Program-made: the position numbers and the translations under genes | In this document: positions 42,980 to 52,549 of the stretch, in pieces | Position numbering within the stretch: the stretch's first letter is position 1 | How the letters are laid out: the number at the start of each line of letters is the position of its first letter | Notes under the pieces: generated by a model | The model's database searches: none | Told to the model about the DNA's origin: nothing | The model's input: only the letters and a program-made list of their open reading frames with translations | DNA from: Clostridiales bacterium | GTDB lineage: Bacteria; Bacillota; Clostridia; Oscillospirales; Oscillospiraceae | Assembly: GCA_004555205.1 (NCBI GenBank) | Contig: SFIY01000007.1 | Location: forward strand, 65,248-129,247 | Direction: 5' to 3' | Length of the DNA stretch: 64,000 bases

Positions 42980-43033
42980 TTTCCCTATAAAGCGGTTAAC
43001 ACGTCAATCCACTCATCAAAAGGAGAAAACAAT

Positions 43034-43738
43034 ATGCTGAAAATCGATCATTTAACCAAGACCTACGGCGAGAAAAAGGCCGTGGACGACCTGTCCCTGC
43101 ACATTCAGCCCGGCGAGCTTTACGGCTTCATCGGCCACAACGGTGCCGGCAAGACCACCACGCTGAAAAGCGTTGTGGGCATTCTGCAATTTGACAGCGG
43201 CGAGATCACCATTGACGGTGTTTCCGTCAAGGCCGATCCCATCACCTGCAAGAAAAACATTGCCTACATCCCCGATAACCCCGATCTGTACGACTTCATG
43301 ACCGGTATGCAGTATCTCAACTTCGTGTGCGACATCTTCGGCGTTGCCGCCGATGTGCGTCAGGAGCGTATTCAGGCGCTGGCCGAGGGCTTTGAACTGA
43401 CCGCCGATCTGGCACAGCCCATTTCCTCCTATTCCCACGGCATGAAGCAGAAGCTGGCCATCATCTCCGCATGGGTCCACGAGCCGAAGCTCGTTGTCAT
43501 GGACGAGCCTTTTGTAGGTCTTGACCCCAAGGCCGCCCATCTTATGAAGGGCATGATGCGGGAGATCTGTGACAAGGGCGGCGCCATTTTCTTCTCCACC
43601 CATGTGCTGGAGGTAGCCGAGAGGCTCTGCGACAAGGTTGCCATTATCAAGGGCGGCCGGCTGGTCCGCTCCGGCACCATGGAAGAGGTCAAGGGCGATA
43701 CGAGTCTGGAATCCGTGTTCCTCGAATTGGAGGGTTAA
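43034..43738 (+). CDS. ABC exporter ATP-binding protein
   Basis: A 234-residue ATPase: Walker A GHNGAGKTT (about residues 36-44), signature YSHGMKQKL, Walker B LVVMDEPFVGLDPK, switch FFSTHVLEVAERL. It belongs to the CcmA/bacitracin-exporter class. AGGAG lies before the ATG. It pairs with the permease 3 bp downstream and precedes a two-component system, so it probably exports or resists a toxic peptide or envelope-active compound. Confidence 0.92.
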   Translation: MLKIDHLTKTYGEKKAVDDLSLHIQPGELYGFIGHNGAGKTTTLKSVVGILQFDSGEITIDGVSVKADPITCKKNIAYIPDNPDLYDFMTGMQYLNFVCDIFGVAADVRQERIQALAEGFELTADLAQPISSYSHGMKQKLAIISAWVHEPKLVVMDEPFVGLDPKAAHLMKGMMREICDKGGAIFFSTHVLEVAERLCDKVAIIKGGRLVRSGTMEEVKGDTSLESVFLELEG

Positions 43739-43741
43739 GGT

Positions 43742-45343
43742 ATGCTCAAAGCGCTGATAAAAAAACAATATTACGAGTGTTTCCGCTCCTATTTTGTCAA
43801 TGTCAAAACCGGCAAGGCCCGTTCCAAGGCCGGCATCGCGGGTATGTTTGTCTTCTTTGCGGTGCTGATGCTGTTTCTGTGCAGCGTCTTTTTCGGCATG
43901 TCGCTTCTTCTGGGCAGTCTGTTTGAGGTAGGGCTGTCGTGGCTTTACTTCGCGCTGATGGGCGTGGTGTCCGTTGCGCTGGGTACCTTCGGCAGCGTGT
44001 TCAGCACCTTTTCCACGCTCTATATGGCAAAGGACAATGAACTGCTGCTGTCCATGCCCATCCCTCCCTCCAAAATTCTTATCACCCGCATGACGCTGGT
44101 GTACGGTTTGGGGCTGCTTTACAGCGGCGTGGTGTGGCTGCCCGCCATCGTCTATAGCTGGCTTTTCACCGGCCCCTCTGCCCTGTCCGTTGTGTTCGGT
44201 CTGCTGCTGCTGCCGATCATCGCACTGTTCGTCACCGTACTTACCTGTGTCTTGGGCTGGGTCGTGGCGCTGATCGCCTCGCATGTGAAGAAAAAGAGCT
44301 TTCTGACCGTTGTGCTCTCGCTGGTCTTTTTCGGTCTTTACTATTTCGTCTGCTTCCGTATGTCCGACTTTATGGAGACTCTTGTCACAAACAGCGGCGC
44401 CGTGAGTCAGGGTATGAAAACCTGGGGCAACCTCTTCTATCAGTTGGGTCAGGCGGCGGACGGCGGTATTGTCGCCATGGTGCTCTTTACCGGCATTACA
44501 CTGGCGCTGTTTGCCCTGTGCTTCTATGTGCTCTCCCGGAGCTTTACGCACATCGTCACCAAAACGCCCACCGTGGGCAAGAGCGCCGTCAAGGCAACGG
44601 TGAGCAAGGCGCAGGATGTGAAGTCCGCCCTGTTCAAGCGTGAGCTCAAGCGCTTTACCGCCAGCGCCACCTATATGCTCAACTGCGGTTTGCAGATTGC
44701 GATTTTACCCATTTTGGCTGTCATCGCCATCATCAAGCGCGATGCGCTGCAGGAAGCTCTTACCGTTTTTTCCTCTATGATCCCCGAGATCACTACCCTC
44801 CTGCCGCTGATCGTTCTATCGGCGGTCTGCCTGATCCTCTCCATCGGCGACATCTCCACCCCGTCCATCTCGCTGGAGGGCAAGCATCTGTGGATCCTGC
44901 GTTCCCTGCCCGTGGCGGGCAAGGAGGTGCTGGATGCCAAGCTGAAATTGCATGTAGCTTTGAATGTCTGTCCTGCCGTGATTACCGTCATCGTTTTGGG
45001 CTGGTGCGTTGCCATTGATTGGCAAACCATCGTGTTTATGGCCGTTTTTGTGTGGATGTTCGTGTGGATAATCGGCGAAATCGGTCTGATCCTCGGCCTC
45101 AAGCGCCCCAACTTCAACTGGACGACGGAGACTATGCCCATTAAGCAAAGCATGAATGTCATGCTCTCCATGCTTGCCGACTGGGCGCTGACCGTCCTTG
45201 TCTGCGGCGGCGGCTATCTGCTGCGCAGCACCGTATCCGTCGGCACCTATGTGGCCTTTGCCGCAGTCGCCGTTGCCCTTGCCGCACGCATGCTCAAGCG
45301 TTGGCTGGACACGAAGGGCGACGCCCTGTTCAGCGCACTGTAA
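43742..45343 (+). CDS. ABC exporter permease
   Basis: A 533-residue membrane protein with about twelve hydrophobic segments, resembling the putative ABC exporter permeases found with single ATPase genes in Clostridia (SVFSTFSTLYMAKDNELLLSMPIP; LEGKHLWILRSLPVAGKEVLDAKLKLH). It lies 3 bp after the ATPase gene. The substrate is unknown. Confidence 0.85.
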   Translation: MLKALIKKQYYECFRSYFVNVKTGKARSKAGIAGMFVFFAVLMLFLCSVFFGMSLLLGSLFEVGLSWLYFALMGVVSVALGTFGSVFSTFSTLYMAKDNELLLSMPIPPSKILITRMTLVYGLGLLYSGVVWLPAIVYSWLFTGPSALSVVFGLLLLPIIALFVTVLTCVLGWVVALIASHVKKKSFLTVVLSLVFFGLYYFVCFRMSDFMETLVTNSGAVSQGMKTWGNLFYQLGQAADGGIVAMVLFTGITLALFALCFYVLSRSFTHIVTKTPTVGKSAVKATVSKAQDVKSALFKRELKRFTASATYMLNCGLQIAILPILAVIAIIKRDALQEALTVFSSMIPEITTLLPLIVLSAVCLILSIGDISTPSISLEGKHLWILRSLPVAGKEVLDAKLKLHVALNVCPAVITVIVLGWCVAIDWQTIVFMAVFVWMFVWIIGEIGLILGLKRPNFNWTTETMPIKQSMNVMLSMLADWALTVLVCGGGYLLRSTVSVGTYVAFAAVAVALAARMLKRWLDTKGDALFSAL

Positions 45344-45360
45344 GAAACGAGGGCTTGACG

Positions 45361-46038
45361 ATGACATACCGCATTTTGATCGTAGAAGATGACAAAGGCA
45401 TCGCCGAAGCGCTGGAAAACTGCCTTGCCGCATGGGGCATGGAGGCAAGAAGCGTGCAGGATTTTTGCCGTGTGATGGCTGAATTTGCCGCCTTTGCGCC
45501 GCACCTTGTGCTGATGGACATTACCCTGCCCTTTATGGGCGGCTATCATTGGTGCCGCGAAATCCGCCGTGTCAGCGCCGTACCGATTATTTTCATCTCC
45601 TCGGCAGCGGACAATATGAATATCGTCATGGCCATGGATATGGGCGCAGATGATTTCATTGCCAAGCCATTTGACCAAAGCGTACTGGTAGCGAAAGTGC
45701 AGGCGCTTTTGCGCCGCGCCTACAGTTTTGCAAACACCGCCCCTGTGCTGGAGCATCACGGTGCCGTGCTGCATACCGGTGACAATTCCATGACCTATCA
45801 AGGCGAAAAGATCGATCTGTCCAAAAATGAATACCGCATCCTGCTCACGCTGATGCAGCATAAAGGCAAGGTCGTCAGTCGTGAAAAGCTGATGGAAGCC
45901 CTGTGGGAAACCGACAGCTTCGTGGACGAAAATACGCTGACGGTCAATGTGGGCCGCCTGCGCAGGAAATTGGATGCTGCCGGACTGTCAGGCTTTATTA
46001 CCACGAAGTTCGGTGTGGGCTATATGTTGGGTGAGTGA
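45361..46038 (+). CDS. OmpR-family response regulator
   Basis: A 225-residue regulator: receiver domain (residues 1-118) with phospho-acceptor aspartate in HLVLMDITLPFMGG, acidic pocket ILIVEDD, and KPFDQ lysine. A winged-helix output domain follows (LSKNEYRILLTLMQHKGKVVSREKLMEALW). The pair with the downstream kinase resembles BceRS. It overlaps no gene but lies 17 bp after the permease, so it belongs to the same operon. Confidence 0.93.
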   Translation: MTYRILIVEDDKGIAEALENCLAAWGMEARSVQDFCRVMAEFAAFAPHLVLMDITLPFMGGYHWCREIRRVSAVPIIFISSAADNMNIVMAMDMGADDFIAKPFDQSVLVAKVQALLRRAYSFANTAPVLEHHGAVLHTGDNSMTYQGEKIDLSKNEYRILLTLMQHKGKVVSREKLMEALWETDSFVDENTLTVNVGRLRRKLDAAGLSGFITTKFGVGYMLGE

Positions 46039-46039
46039 T

Positions 46040-47029
46040 ATGAAACTGTTTGCCGCATACCTGTCCTATCAAAAGAAAGCGCTGGCTGCATTTTTTCTCT
46101 TTGCCGCCGTGTTTGCCGGCTCGTTTTGCCTCTATCACCTGCCGCTTAAGGCGGTTCTCTACCCTACCGCGCTGTGCTTTTTGCTGGGCCTGGTGATGCT
46201 GGCGGTGGATTTTCAGCAGGTACGCAAACGGCATCAAACGCTCTCTTATCTTCATGCTTTGAGCGCCGATCTGATCGACAGCCTGCCCCCGTGCAGCAGC
46301 ATCACCGACGAGGACTACCACGCCATGATCCACAAGCTGTGCTGCGAAAAGAAATCCTCTATGGAGGAAGCCGCCTGTCAATACCGGGACATGGTGGATT
46401 ACTACACCGTTTGGGCGCACCAGATCAAAACGCCTATCGCCGCCATGCGCTTGCATCTGCAAAGTGAGGATACGGCGCAGTCCCGCAAGCTGCTGCAGGA
46501 GCTCAAGCGCATTGAGCGCTATGTGGAGATGGTGCTCACTTTCCTGCGTCTCGGCTCGGACAGCACCGACTATGTCATCAAATCCTACGACCTTGACAGC
46601 ATTGTCCGTCCGGCCGTGAAGCAATTTGCCGGTGAGTTCATCAGCAAGAAATTGGCCCTGCGCTATGAGCCGCTTTCCACATCGGTGGTTACGGATGAGA
46701 AATGGCTGTCCTTTGTCATCGAGCAGATCATTTCCAACGCGGTGAAGTACACCGATTCCGGCGGGGTGTCTCTCTATATGGAAGCTCCGCAAACGCTCTG
46801 TATTGCCGATACGGGCATCGGCATTGCCCCGGAAGACCTGCCGCGCATCTTTGAAAACGGTTATACCGGCTTCAACGGCCGCACGGATAAGCGCGCCAGC
46901 GGCATCGGCCTGTATCTTTGCCGGCAGATCTGCAGCAAACTGGGTCACGGCCTGTCTGCCTCGTCGGAGGTGGGCAAAGGCACGGTCATCCGCATTGATT
47001 TGAGCCGTCAATCCATCACAATGGAGTAA
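46040..47029 (+). CDS. BceS-like sensor histidine kinase
   Basis: A 329-residue intramembrane-sensing kinase with two N-terminal helices and almost no extracellular loop. The H-box is VWAHQIKTPIAAMRL (histidine about residue 130). The ATPase domain has WLSFVIEQIISNAVKYT (N-box), IADTGIGIAPEDLPRIF and GIGLYLCRQIC. Such kinases sense flux through their Bce transporter, encoded 108 bp downstream. The start is the ATG overlapping the regulator's stop region. Confidence 0.93.
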   Translation: MKLFAAYLSYQKKALAAFFLFAAVFAGSFCLYHLPLKAVLYPTALCFLLGLVMLAVDFQQVRKRHQTLSYLHALSADLIDSLPPCSSITDEDYHAMIHKLCCEKKSSMEEAACQYRDMVDYYTVWAHQIKTPIAAMRLHLQSEDTAQSRKLLQELKRIERYVEMVLTFLRLGSDSTDYVIKSYDLDSIVRPAVKQFAGEFISKKLALRYEPLSTSVVTDEKWLSFVIEQIISNAVKYTDSGGVSLYMEAPQTLCIADTGIGIAPEDLPRIFENGYTGFNGRTDKRASGIGLYLCRQICSKLGHGLSASSEVGKGTVIRIDLSRQSITME

Positions 47030-47063
47030 TTGTGACAAAACCGTTAGATTTACCTGTCAAACT

Positions 47064-47100
47064 GTAAGCCGATTCGATGGAGTGAATCGGCTTACTTGTT
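47064..47100 (+). terminator. Hairpin between kinase gene and Bce transporter genes
   Basis: A perfect 12-bp stem GTAAGCCGATTC/GAATCGGCTTAC with 8-nt loop, then TTGTTTA. It probably terminates the regulatory operon so that the transporter has its own regulated promoter in 47096-47125. Confidence 0.7.
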
Positions 47101-47137
47101 TATCATAAGCTTGTAAGAACACGAAAGGAGTTCCCTT

Positions 47138-47902
47138 ATGAGTTTATTGGAAGTCAAGAATCTGAAAAAGATCTATAAAACGCGTCTGGGCGGCACGGCC
47201 GTGGAGGCGCTGAAGAATGTAAATTTCAGCGTGGAAGAGGGCGAGTTTGTTGCCATCATGGGTGAATCCGGCAGCGGCAAAACAACGCTTTTAAATATTC
47301 TTGCCGCTCTGGACCAACCCACGGCAGGCTCCGTGCTGTTAGACGGCAAAAATTTCTCCGGCATTAAGGAATCCGATGTGGCAGCGTTCCGCCGCGATCA
47401 TTTGGGTTTTGTATTTCAGGAGTTCAATTTGCTGGACACCTTTACTTTGGAGGATAACATCTATCTGCCGCTGGTGCTGGCAGGCAAGAGCTATCAGGAG
47501 ATGTACCGGCGTCTGGCGCCCATTGCCGATAAGCTGGGCATTACCGCATTGCTGAAAAAGTACCCCTACGAAGTCTCCGGCGGCCAGAAGCAGCGCGCCG
47601 CCGTGGCCCGCGCAATGATTACCGACCCCCGCATTATTTTGGCCGATGAGCCTACCGGTGCGTTGGACTCCAAGTCCTCCGATGAGCTGCTGCATCTGTT
47701 CGGCGAGGTGAACCGCCAGGGTCAGACCGTCCTCATGGTCACCCATTCCGTCAAGGCCGCATCGTCGGCAAGTCGTGTGCTGTTTATTAAGGACGGCGAG
47801 GTGTTCCACCAGCTCTATCGCGGCAGCGATACCAATGAACAACTGTATCAGAAGATTTCCGATACCCTGACCATGCTGCACGCAGGCGGTGACAAGCGAT
47901 GA
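47138..47902 (+). CDS. BceA-like ABC transporter ATP-binding protein
   Basis: A 254-residue ATPase of the MacB/LolD class: Walker A GESGSGKTT, LGFVFQEFNLLDTFTLEDNI, signature VSGGQKQRAAV, Walker B IILADEPTGALD, H-switch MVTHSVKAA. With the FtsX-type permease it forms a peptide antibiotic-sensing and detoxification transporter. It overlaps the permease gene by 4 bp. Confidence 0.94.
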   Translation: MSLLEVKNLKKIYKTRLGGTAVEALKNVNFSVEEGEFVAIMGESGSGKTTLLNILAALDQPTAGSVLLDGKNFSGIKESDVAAFRRDHLGFVFQEFNLLDTFTLEDNIYLPLVLAGKSYQEMYRRLAPIADKLGITALLKKYPYEVSGGQKQRAAVARAMITDPRIILADEPTGALDSKSSDELLHLFGEVNRQGQTVLMVTHSVKAASSASRVLFIKDGEVFHQLYRGSDTNEQLYQKISDTLTMLHAGGDKR

Positions 47903-49947
47903 AAAAGTCGATCTATCCCCGCTTGGCTTGGAGCGGCATCGTAAAAAATCGCAAGCTGTATTTCCCGTATATACTCAGTTGTATGGGCATGGTCATGATG
48001 TTCTACATCATCCACTTTCTGTCCTATTCTCCGCTGCTGCATGAAATGAAAAAGGGCGGCAGCAGTCTTGAAATGATTCTCTCCCTCGGCAAATTTGTCA
48101 TTGCCGTCTTTGCGCTGCTGTTCCTTTTCTATACCAATTCGTTCCTGATCCGCAGACGCTATAAGGAGTTTGGCCTGTTCAACGTCCTCGGCATGGATAA
48201 ACACAGCATCAGCCGTATTATCCTCTGGGAATCGCTGATCGTATCCGCATTCGGCCTAATCGGCGGCATGGGGCTTGGCATTGTATTCTCCAAGCTGGCA
48301 GAGCTGGGCCTTCTCAACGCCATTCACGGCGCAATCGACTACCGCTTCACCATCCCTGCCGAGGCCATTACCTATACCCTCATCATCTTTGGCATCATCT
48401 TTCTGCTGCTCACGGTCAAATCCCTGTGGCAGGTCAGGCGCTGTAAACCGCTGGAGCTGCTGCGCAGTGAAAACTTCGGCGAAAAGCCGCCCAAGGCCAA
48501 TTGGGTCTTTGCCGTATTGGGTGTCATCATTCTGGGCGTCGCCTACTATCTTGCCGTGTCCATCAAAACACCGCTGACGGCTTTTACGCTGTTTTTCGTG
48601 GCTGTCATAATGGTCATCATTGCCACCTACCTGCTGTTCATGTCCGGTTCTGTGGCACTGTGCAAGATACTGCAAAAGAACAGGAAGTATTATTATCAAA
48701 AGCAGCACTTTGTGTCCGTGTCCTCCATGGTCTATCGCATGAAGCGCAACGGAGCGGGTCTTGCCTCCATCTGTATTCTCTGCACCATGGTGCTGGTGAT
48801 GATCTCCTCCTCCGCCAGCCTGTATTTTGGCATCAACGATGCCCTGAGGGCGCGTTTTCCCCGCGATATTGACATCTCCGTTAATGTGGAAGGCTTAGAC
48901 AACCTGTCGGATGAGAAGCTGGAAAATATCCGCCATGCCTACGAGAAGGTGTTTGCTTCCCATCAGTTTACGCCGGAAAATGTGCAGGAATACCGTTACG
49001 CCGCCATTGCCGGACTGGTGAGCGGTGACGCTGTGCAGGCCGATCACAACGCCGTTCTTGACAGCTTCGGCATCAACTATGATGACATCCGCATGCTGTA
49101 CTTTGTCAGCGTGGATGACTATAACCGCGTTATGGGCACGGATTATACCCTCTCCTCCGGCGAAGCGCTGCTCCATACGCTGCGCTGCACCTATAGCCGC
49201 GACAGTCTTTCCATGAACGGCTGTGAGCTGCATATTGCAGGAACGGTGGACGAATTTATCCGCATCGGCGAGGCCAACACGATGGTCATCCCCTCGCTGA
49301 TGCTGGTGATTCCCGATTACGACACGCTGCGTCCTCTGGAGAGCCTTGTGGATGCCAACGGCAATCGAATGTTGTCCACCAAGTATTATTACGGCTACGA
49401 CTATGATGCGTCGCTCAGTGACGAGGAAGCCATCCGCATTTACAACGATCAGACCGATGCACTGGGAGATACATTCATCGCCGATCAGGATGGCTACAGC
49501 TATTCCGGCGGCTGTATGGCTGCCGAAAAGGAGGACTTTTTCGCCACCTTCGGCGGTCTGTTCTTCCTCGGCATTGTGCTCTCCATCGTATTTATCTTTG
49601 CTGCCGCCATGATTATTTACTATAAGCAGATCTCCGAGGGCTACGAGGATCAGTCCCGCTTTGCCATTATGCAGAAGGTAGGCATGACCAAGACGGACAT
49701 CAAAAAGAGCATCAATTCTCAGGTGCTGACGGTATTCTTTGCGCCGCTGATCTTCGCCGGACTGCACCTCGGCTTTGCCTTCCCCCTGGTGTGGAAAATG
49801 CTGCAGCTGTTCAATCTCCACAACCTGCCTCTTGTCATTTGGATCACGGTGGGCGCGTTTGTGGTCTTCGGCATCTTCTACGCGCTGATCTACAAGGCAA
49901 CGGCAAGAGCTTACTATTCCATCGTGGCAGGCGGCGGCAATGCGTAA
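47899..49947 (+). CDS. BceB-like FtsX-domain ABC permease
   Basis: A 682-residue permease with ten predicted helices: an N-terminal helix, FtsX block (about residues 60-300), a large extracellular domain between about 310 and 540 (VNVEGLDNLSDEKLENIRHAY... ), and a final FtsX block. This layout is characteristic of BceB/BraE bacitracin and lantibiotic resistance permeases. It also presents the signal to the BceS-like kinase. Confidence 0.93.
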   Translation: MKKSIYPRLAWSGIVKNRKLYFPYILSCMGMVMMFYIIHFLSYSPLLHEMKKGGSSLEMILSLGKFVIAVFALLFLFYTNSFLIRRRYKEFGLFNVLGMDKHSISRIILWESLIVSAFGLIGGMGLGIVFSKLAELGLLNAIHGAIDYRFTIPAEAITYTLIIFGIIFLLLTVKSLWQVRRCKPLELLRSENFGEKPPKANWVFAVLGVIILGVAYYLAVSIKTPLTAFTLFFVAVIMVIIATYLLFMSGSVALCKILQKNRKYYYQKQHFVSVSSMVYRMKRNGAGLASICILCTMVLVMISSSASLYFGINDALRARFPRDIDISVNVEGLDNLSDEKLENIRHAYEKVFASHQFTPENVQEYRYAAIAGLVSGDAVQADHNAVLDSFGINYDDIRMLYFVSVDDYNRVMGTDYTLSSGEALLHTLRCTYSRDSLSMNGCELHIAGTVDEFIRIGEANTMVIPSLMLVIPDYDTLRPLESLVDANGNRMLSTKYYYGYDYDASLSDEEAIRIYNDQTDALGDTFIADQDGYSYSGGCMAAEKEDFFATFGGLFFLGIVLSIVFIFAAAMIIYYKQISEGYEDQSRFAIMQKVGMTKTDIKKSINSQVLTVFFAPLIFAGLHLGFAFPLVWKMLQLFNLHNLPLVIWITVGAFVVFGIFYALIYKATARAYYSIVAGGGNA

Positions 49948-50086
49948 ATTCGTCACATACGGTGTCATGGGCCTGGGCGGCAGCCTGATCGGCCTCCTGC
50001 TGATTCCCACATCTGTGCTGATTGCCGCCATTTACGGTGTATGGACGCTGACAGATAAGCTCGTGCGCATCATAGAGCGCCATTAA
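49940..50086 (+). CDS. Small membrane protein at the end of the Bce operon
   Basis: A 48-residue protein: basic start MRKFVTYG, glycine-rich hydrophobic stretch VMGLGGSLIGLLLIPTSVLI that continues AAIYGVW, and a charged tail TDKLVRIIERH. Its start overlaps the last codons of the permease gene, so translation is coupled. It is one probable membrane span. No family is recognised. It could modulate the transporter-kinase complex; this is inference. Confidence 0.7.
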   Translation: MRKFVTYGVMGLGGSLIGLLLIPTSVLIAAIYGVWTLTDKLVRIIERH

Positions 50087-50183
50087 AATACCAAAAGGCT
50101 CACCCGTAAGAGTCGTACTCTAAAGGACAGTCGCTATGCAGGATACGGTGTAGCCTGTGAGGGCTGCACCGTTTTCCTTTGTT

Positions 50184-50627
50184 TCAAGCGGATTTCAGCA
50201 GGTTTTCTCGCATTTCTTCCATTGCCGCAATCAGTTCCTTTTCGGTCGGGATATTGATAATCCCCACAGCAGTAAAAGAAATATCAATAGGAACGTGCTT
50301 TAAGCCGTCTTCACCCTTTTCGCTGTTATGGACTTCAATTCGCTTGATCAAAGTATTTACAATGGTGGGTGTTAATTCTTTTAAGTCAGTACACTCACGA
50401 ACCGCCTCAAGAAAAACCTTTAAATCAATCTTTTCCTGTTCGGCTTTTCTGACTGCCTGCTCGTCGTGTTCAACTGCGGCGAGCAGTTCTTTTTGTTCCT
50501 TTTCGTAGTTTGCAGACATACGGCAGAAGCGTTCATCGGAAATCTTGCCGAGCACGTTGTCCTCATAAATACGCTCTATCAGCATATCAAGTTCTTTAAT
50601 ACGATGTTTGGCTTTTTCTATGCTGTT
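50184..50627 (-). pseudogene. C-terminal remnant of a TnpX-type serine recombinase
   Basis: A fragment reading SIEKAKHRIKELDMLIERIY, ISDERFCRMSANYEKEQKEL and LTPTIVNTLIKRIEVHNSEK: the coiled region and DUF4368 tail of large serine recombinases from Tn4451-type elements. The catalytic and zinc-ribbon parts are missing. At about 50627 it is fused to an unrelated gene start. It marks a past transposon deletion and is unrelated in sequence to the intact recombinase at 35053. Confidence 0.85.
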
Positions 50628-50839
50628 GCATCAATAATCAGAAGCTTAAACAAATCGCTTTCAATAAACTCGCACGCTTCTCGGCTTGCAAAAACCATAC
50701 GGGGATTGCGGGGAATCGAGTTTAGCTCTGCGCCGCATTTTTGTAAAATGCTTCTTGGGATGAAGTAGTAAAACGGAAGATACTCCGAGTTGCGAAACGG
50801 CGTGACCGAACCGTCCAGTCTTTTCAATTTAAATGGCAT
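50618..50839 (-). CDS. Small ORF of unknown function fused to recombinase debris
   Basis: A 73-codon frame beginning MPFKLKRLDGSVTPFRNSEY, with a strong AAAGGAGG before its ATG. The last residues (about LIIDATA) come from the junction with the recombinase remnant, so the gene has probably lost its natural 3' end. I do not recognise the family; it may be an accessory gene of the lost transposon. Confidence 0.5.
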   Translation of the reverse strand: MPFKLKRLDGSVTPFRNSEYLPFYYFIPRSILQKCGAELNSIPRNPRMVFASREACEFIESDLFKLLIIDATA

Positions 50840-50944
50840 AATTGATGCCTCCTTTCCAGAGGATAGCGTCCTCTATTAATCATTCGACACAAGCAACAAT
50901 GAATTGTTCCTAATTTTCAAAAATAATTATATCATATTTTAGTG

Positions 50945-51194
50945 GATAAGGTACAATAAGTTGCGCAAATTGAAAAAGAGATAAAGATAGACATGGTTTG
51001 CAGAACTCTGGTAGAATGAAGTTGCGACACACCATTCTGAAGGGAGTCTGTAAACCATGTCCGAGAAAACTGTACAACTGAACGAAGAAGTAATCAAGGG
51101 TCAGCTTAAGGAAGTGGAAAGTCTTACAATATTCAAGAGGAATTTATCTTTTGCTGGCTGTAAACATTTTGTGCGGCGGAATGGTGACGGATAA
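50945..51194 (+). mobile_element. IS256-family transposase remnant, copy 1
   Basis: Left end and transposase start of an IS256-type element. After the conserved upstream region, ATG at 51057 begins MSEKTVQLNEEVIKGQLKE, then the frame leaves the family and stops at 51194. The first about 170 bp are nearly identical to 53394-53560. Only the 5' end is present. Confidence 0.85.
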
Positions 51195-51248
51195 GTGTTT
51201 ATACGATATGGCAAAAATGATATAATCGCCACAATAGGGGGGATTTCG

Positions 51249-51761
51249 TTGATTATCTACTTACAGATGATAGAAGGCGATGAAGATAAATCCAAATTTG
51301 AACAGCTCTACACAATCTATAAGGGATTGATGTTCCATGTTGCCATAAATATCCTAAAGAACGAGTCTGATGCCGAAGATGCTGTTCATCAGGCATTTTT
51401 GTCCCTTATCGAGAATCTGGGTAAAATATCGGATGTTAAGTGTCCAAAAACCAGAGCTTATATCGTTATTATTACAGAATGGAAAGCAATAGATACCATT
51501 CGCAGCCGATCAAAAATGGCAGATATGGAATTTGAGGAGAGTACCTTTGGCATTGAAATTCCATTACCCGGTGATCATAGTTTAGCTGATGCTATGGCAC
51601 AGCTGCCAGCTACCTATCGCGAGATTCTATTGCTGCGCTATTATAATGGATACTCTGTACGAGAAATATCATCTATGCTGCATATGAAAAAGGATACCGT
51701 ACAAAAGCAGCTCTGGAGGGCCAAGACAGCTTTGCAAAAATATATGGAAGGAGATGAATAG
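51249..51761 (+). CDS. ECF-type RNA polymerase sigma factor
   Basis: A 170-residue sigma-70 family protein: region 2 (FEQLYTIYKGLMFHVAINILKN, ESDAEDAVHQAFLSLIENL) and region 4 (LPATYREILLLRYYNGYSVREISSMLHMKKDTVQKQLWRAKTAL). The start is probably TTG at 51249, 6-7 bp after GGGGGG; a frame open further upstream enters IS256 sequence. It overlaps or touches the anti-sigma gene. It lies directly behind an IS256 remnant, whose DNA may supply its promoter. Confidence 0.88.
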   Translation: MIIYLQMIEGDEDKSKFEQLYTIYKGLMFHVAINILKNESDAEDAVHQAFLSLIENLGKISDVKCPKTRAYIVIITEWKAIDTIRSRSKMADMEFEESTFGIEIPLPGDHSLADAMAQLPATYREILLLRYYNGYSVREISSMLHMKKDTVQKQLWRAKTALQKYMEGDE

Positions 51762-51762
51762 A

Positions 51763-52464
51763 ATGTCCAGCATGATATGGTCGGAACAAGAACTGTCCAA
51801 CGCTGCAAAGTGTGTGGCAGAGTCCATGCTCACTTCATTCCCATCTCCCAGTGAATGTGAACATACATTTTCCGATGATTTTGAACATAGTATGGAGTCA
51901 TTACGAAGAAAAAGCAGGCGCAAGGTTGCTGCGCACAAAATGTGGCAGCGTGTTGCGGCGATACTAATTGTGGCGATTTTGTCTGTCAGCACATGGCTGA
52001 CAGTTGACGTACAGGCAAGAGAGCGTGTTTTCAAGTGGTTTAAAGAGGTTTATGAAGACATGACAGTATATCATTTTGAAGGTGATGAGGCAGATAAAGC
52101 CAGATTGGAATACGATCTTACATGGTTGCCAAAGGGGTTTGTATTGCAAGAGCGCTTCGTCAGTGGAACTCAGCGCTGTGACATTTATATAAATGATGTA
52201 AGCGATGAAGTCTTTCTTGTTGAATGTACGTTTATGGATAATACCGCCATGACAATAACAGCGCACGGTGATGCTGATCCGGTTATCTATGATATCAATG
52301 AAATTCCCGGCGAATTCTATGGTGCAGACGAAAACTCTGCCAATCAAGTTTTGATCTGGGTGGATGAAGACAATGCTATGGTATTTACTGTTCAGGGCAA
52401 CATCTCAGAGCAGGACATAGTGCACATAGCCAGGGGTGTAATTCTGTCGAAATCTACAAAATAA
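51763..52464 (+). CDS. Membrane-anchored anti-sigma factor-like protein (DUF4367 type)
   Basis: A 233-residue protein. The N-terminal cytoplasmic part (about residues 1-62) would bind the sigma factor. One membrane helix follows (MWQRVAAILIVAILSVSTWL). The extracellular part has LTWLPKGFVLQERFV, DEVFLVECTF and ENSANQVLIWVDEDNAMVFTV, resembling DUF4367. The start is the ATG 9 bp after AAGGAG; an ATG at 51754 touches that site. With the sigma gene it forms a signal-transduction pair. Confidence 0.82.
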   Translation: MSSMIWSEQELSNAAKCVAESMLTSFPSPSECEHTFSDDFEHSMESLRRKSRRKVAAHKMWQRVAAILIVAILSVSTWLTVDVQARERVFKWFKEVYEDMTVYHFEGDEADKARLEYDLTWLPKGFVLQERFVSGTQRCDIYINDVSDEVFLVECTFMDNTAMTITAHGDADPVIYDINEIPGEFYGADENSANQVLIWVDEDNAMVFTVQGNISEQDIVHIARGVILSKSTK

Positions 52465-52549
52465 AAAATATCATCAATACAGTGTCCTAAAAACACTCTC
52501 TTTCCCCGTTCTATGTTATAAACAAGAATAGAGAAAGGGAGTGTTTTTT

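Noticed and set aside
43052..44551. 499-codon minus-strand frame under the ABC exporter genes
   Set aside because: Antisense to clear ATPase and permease genes; composition rich in His/Gln/Gly without motifs.
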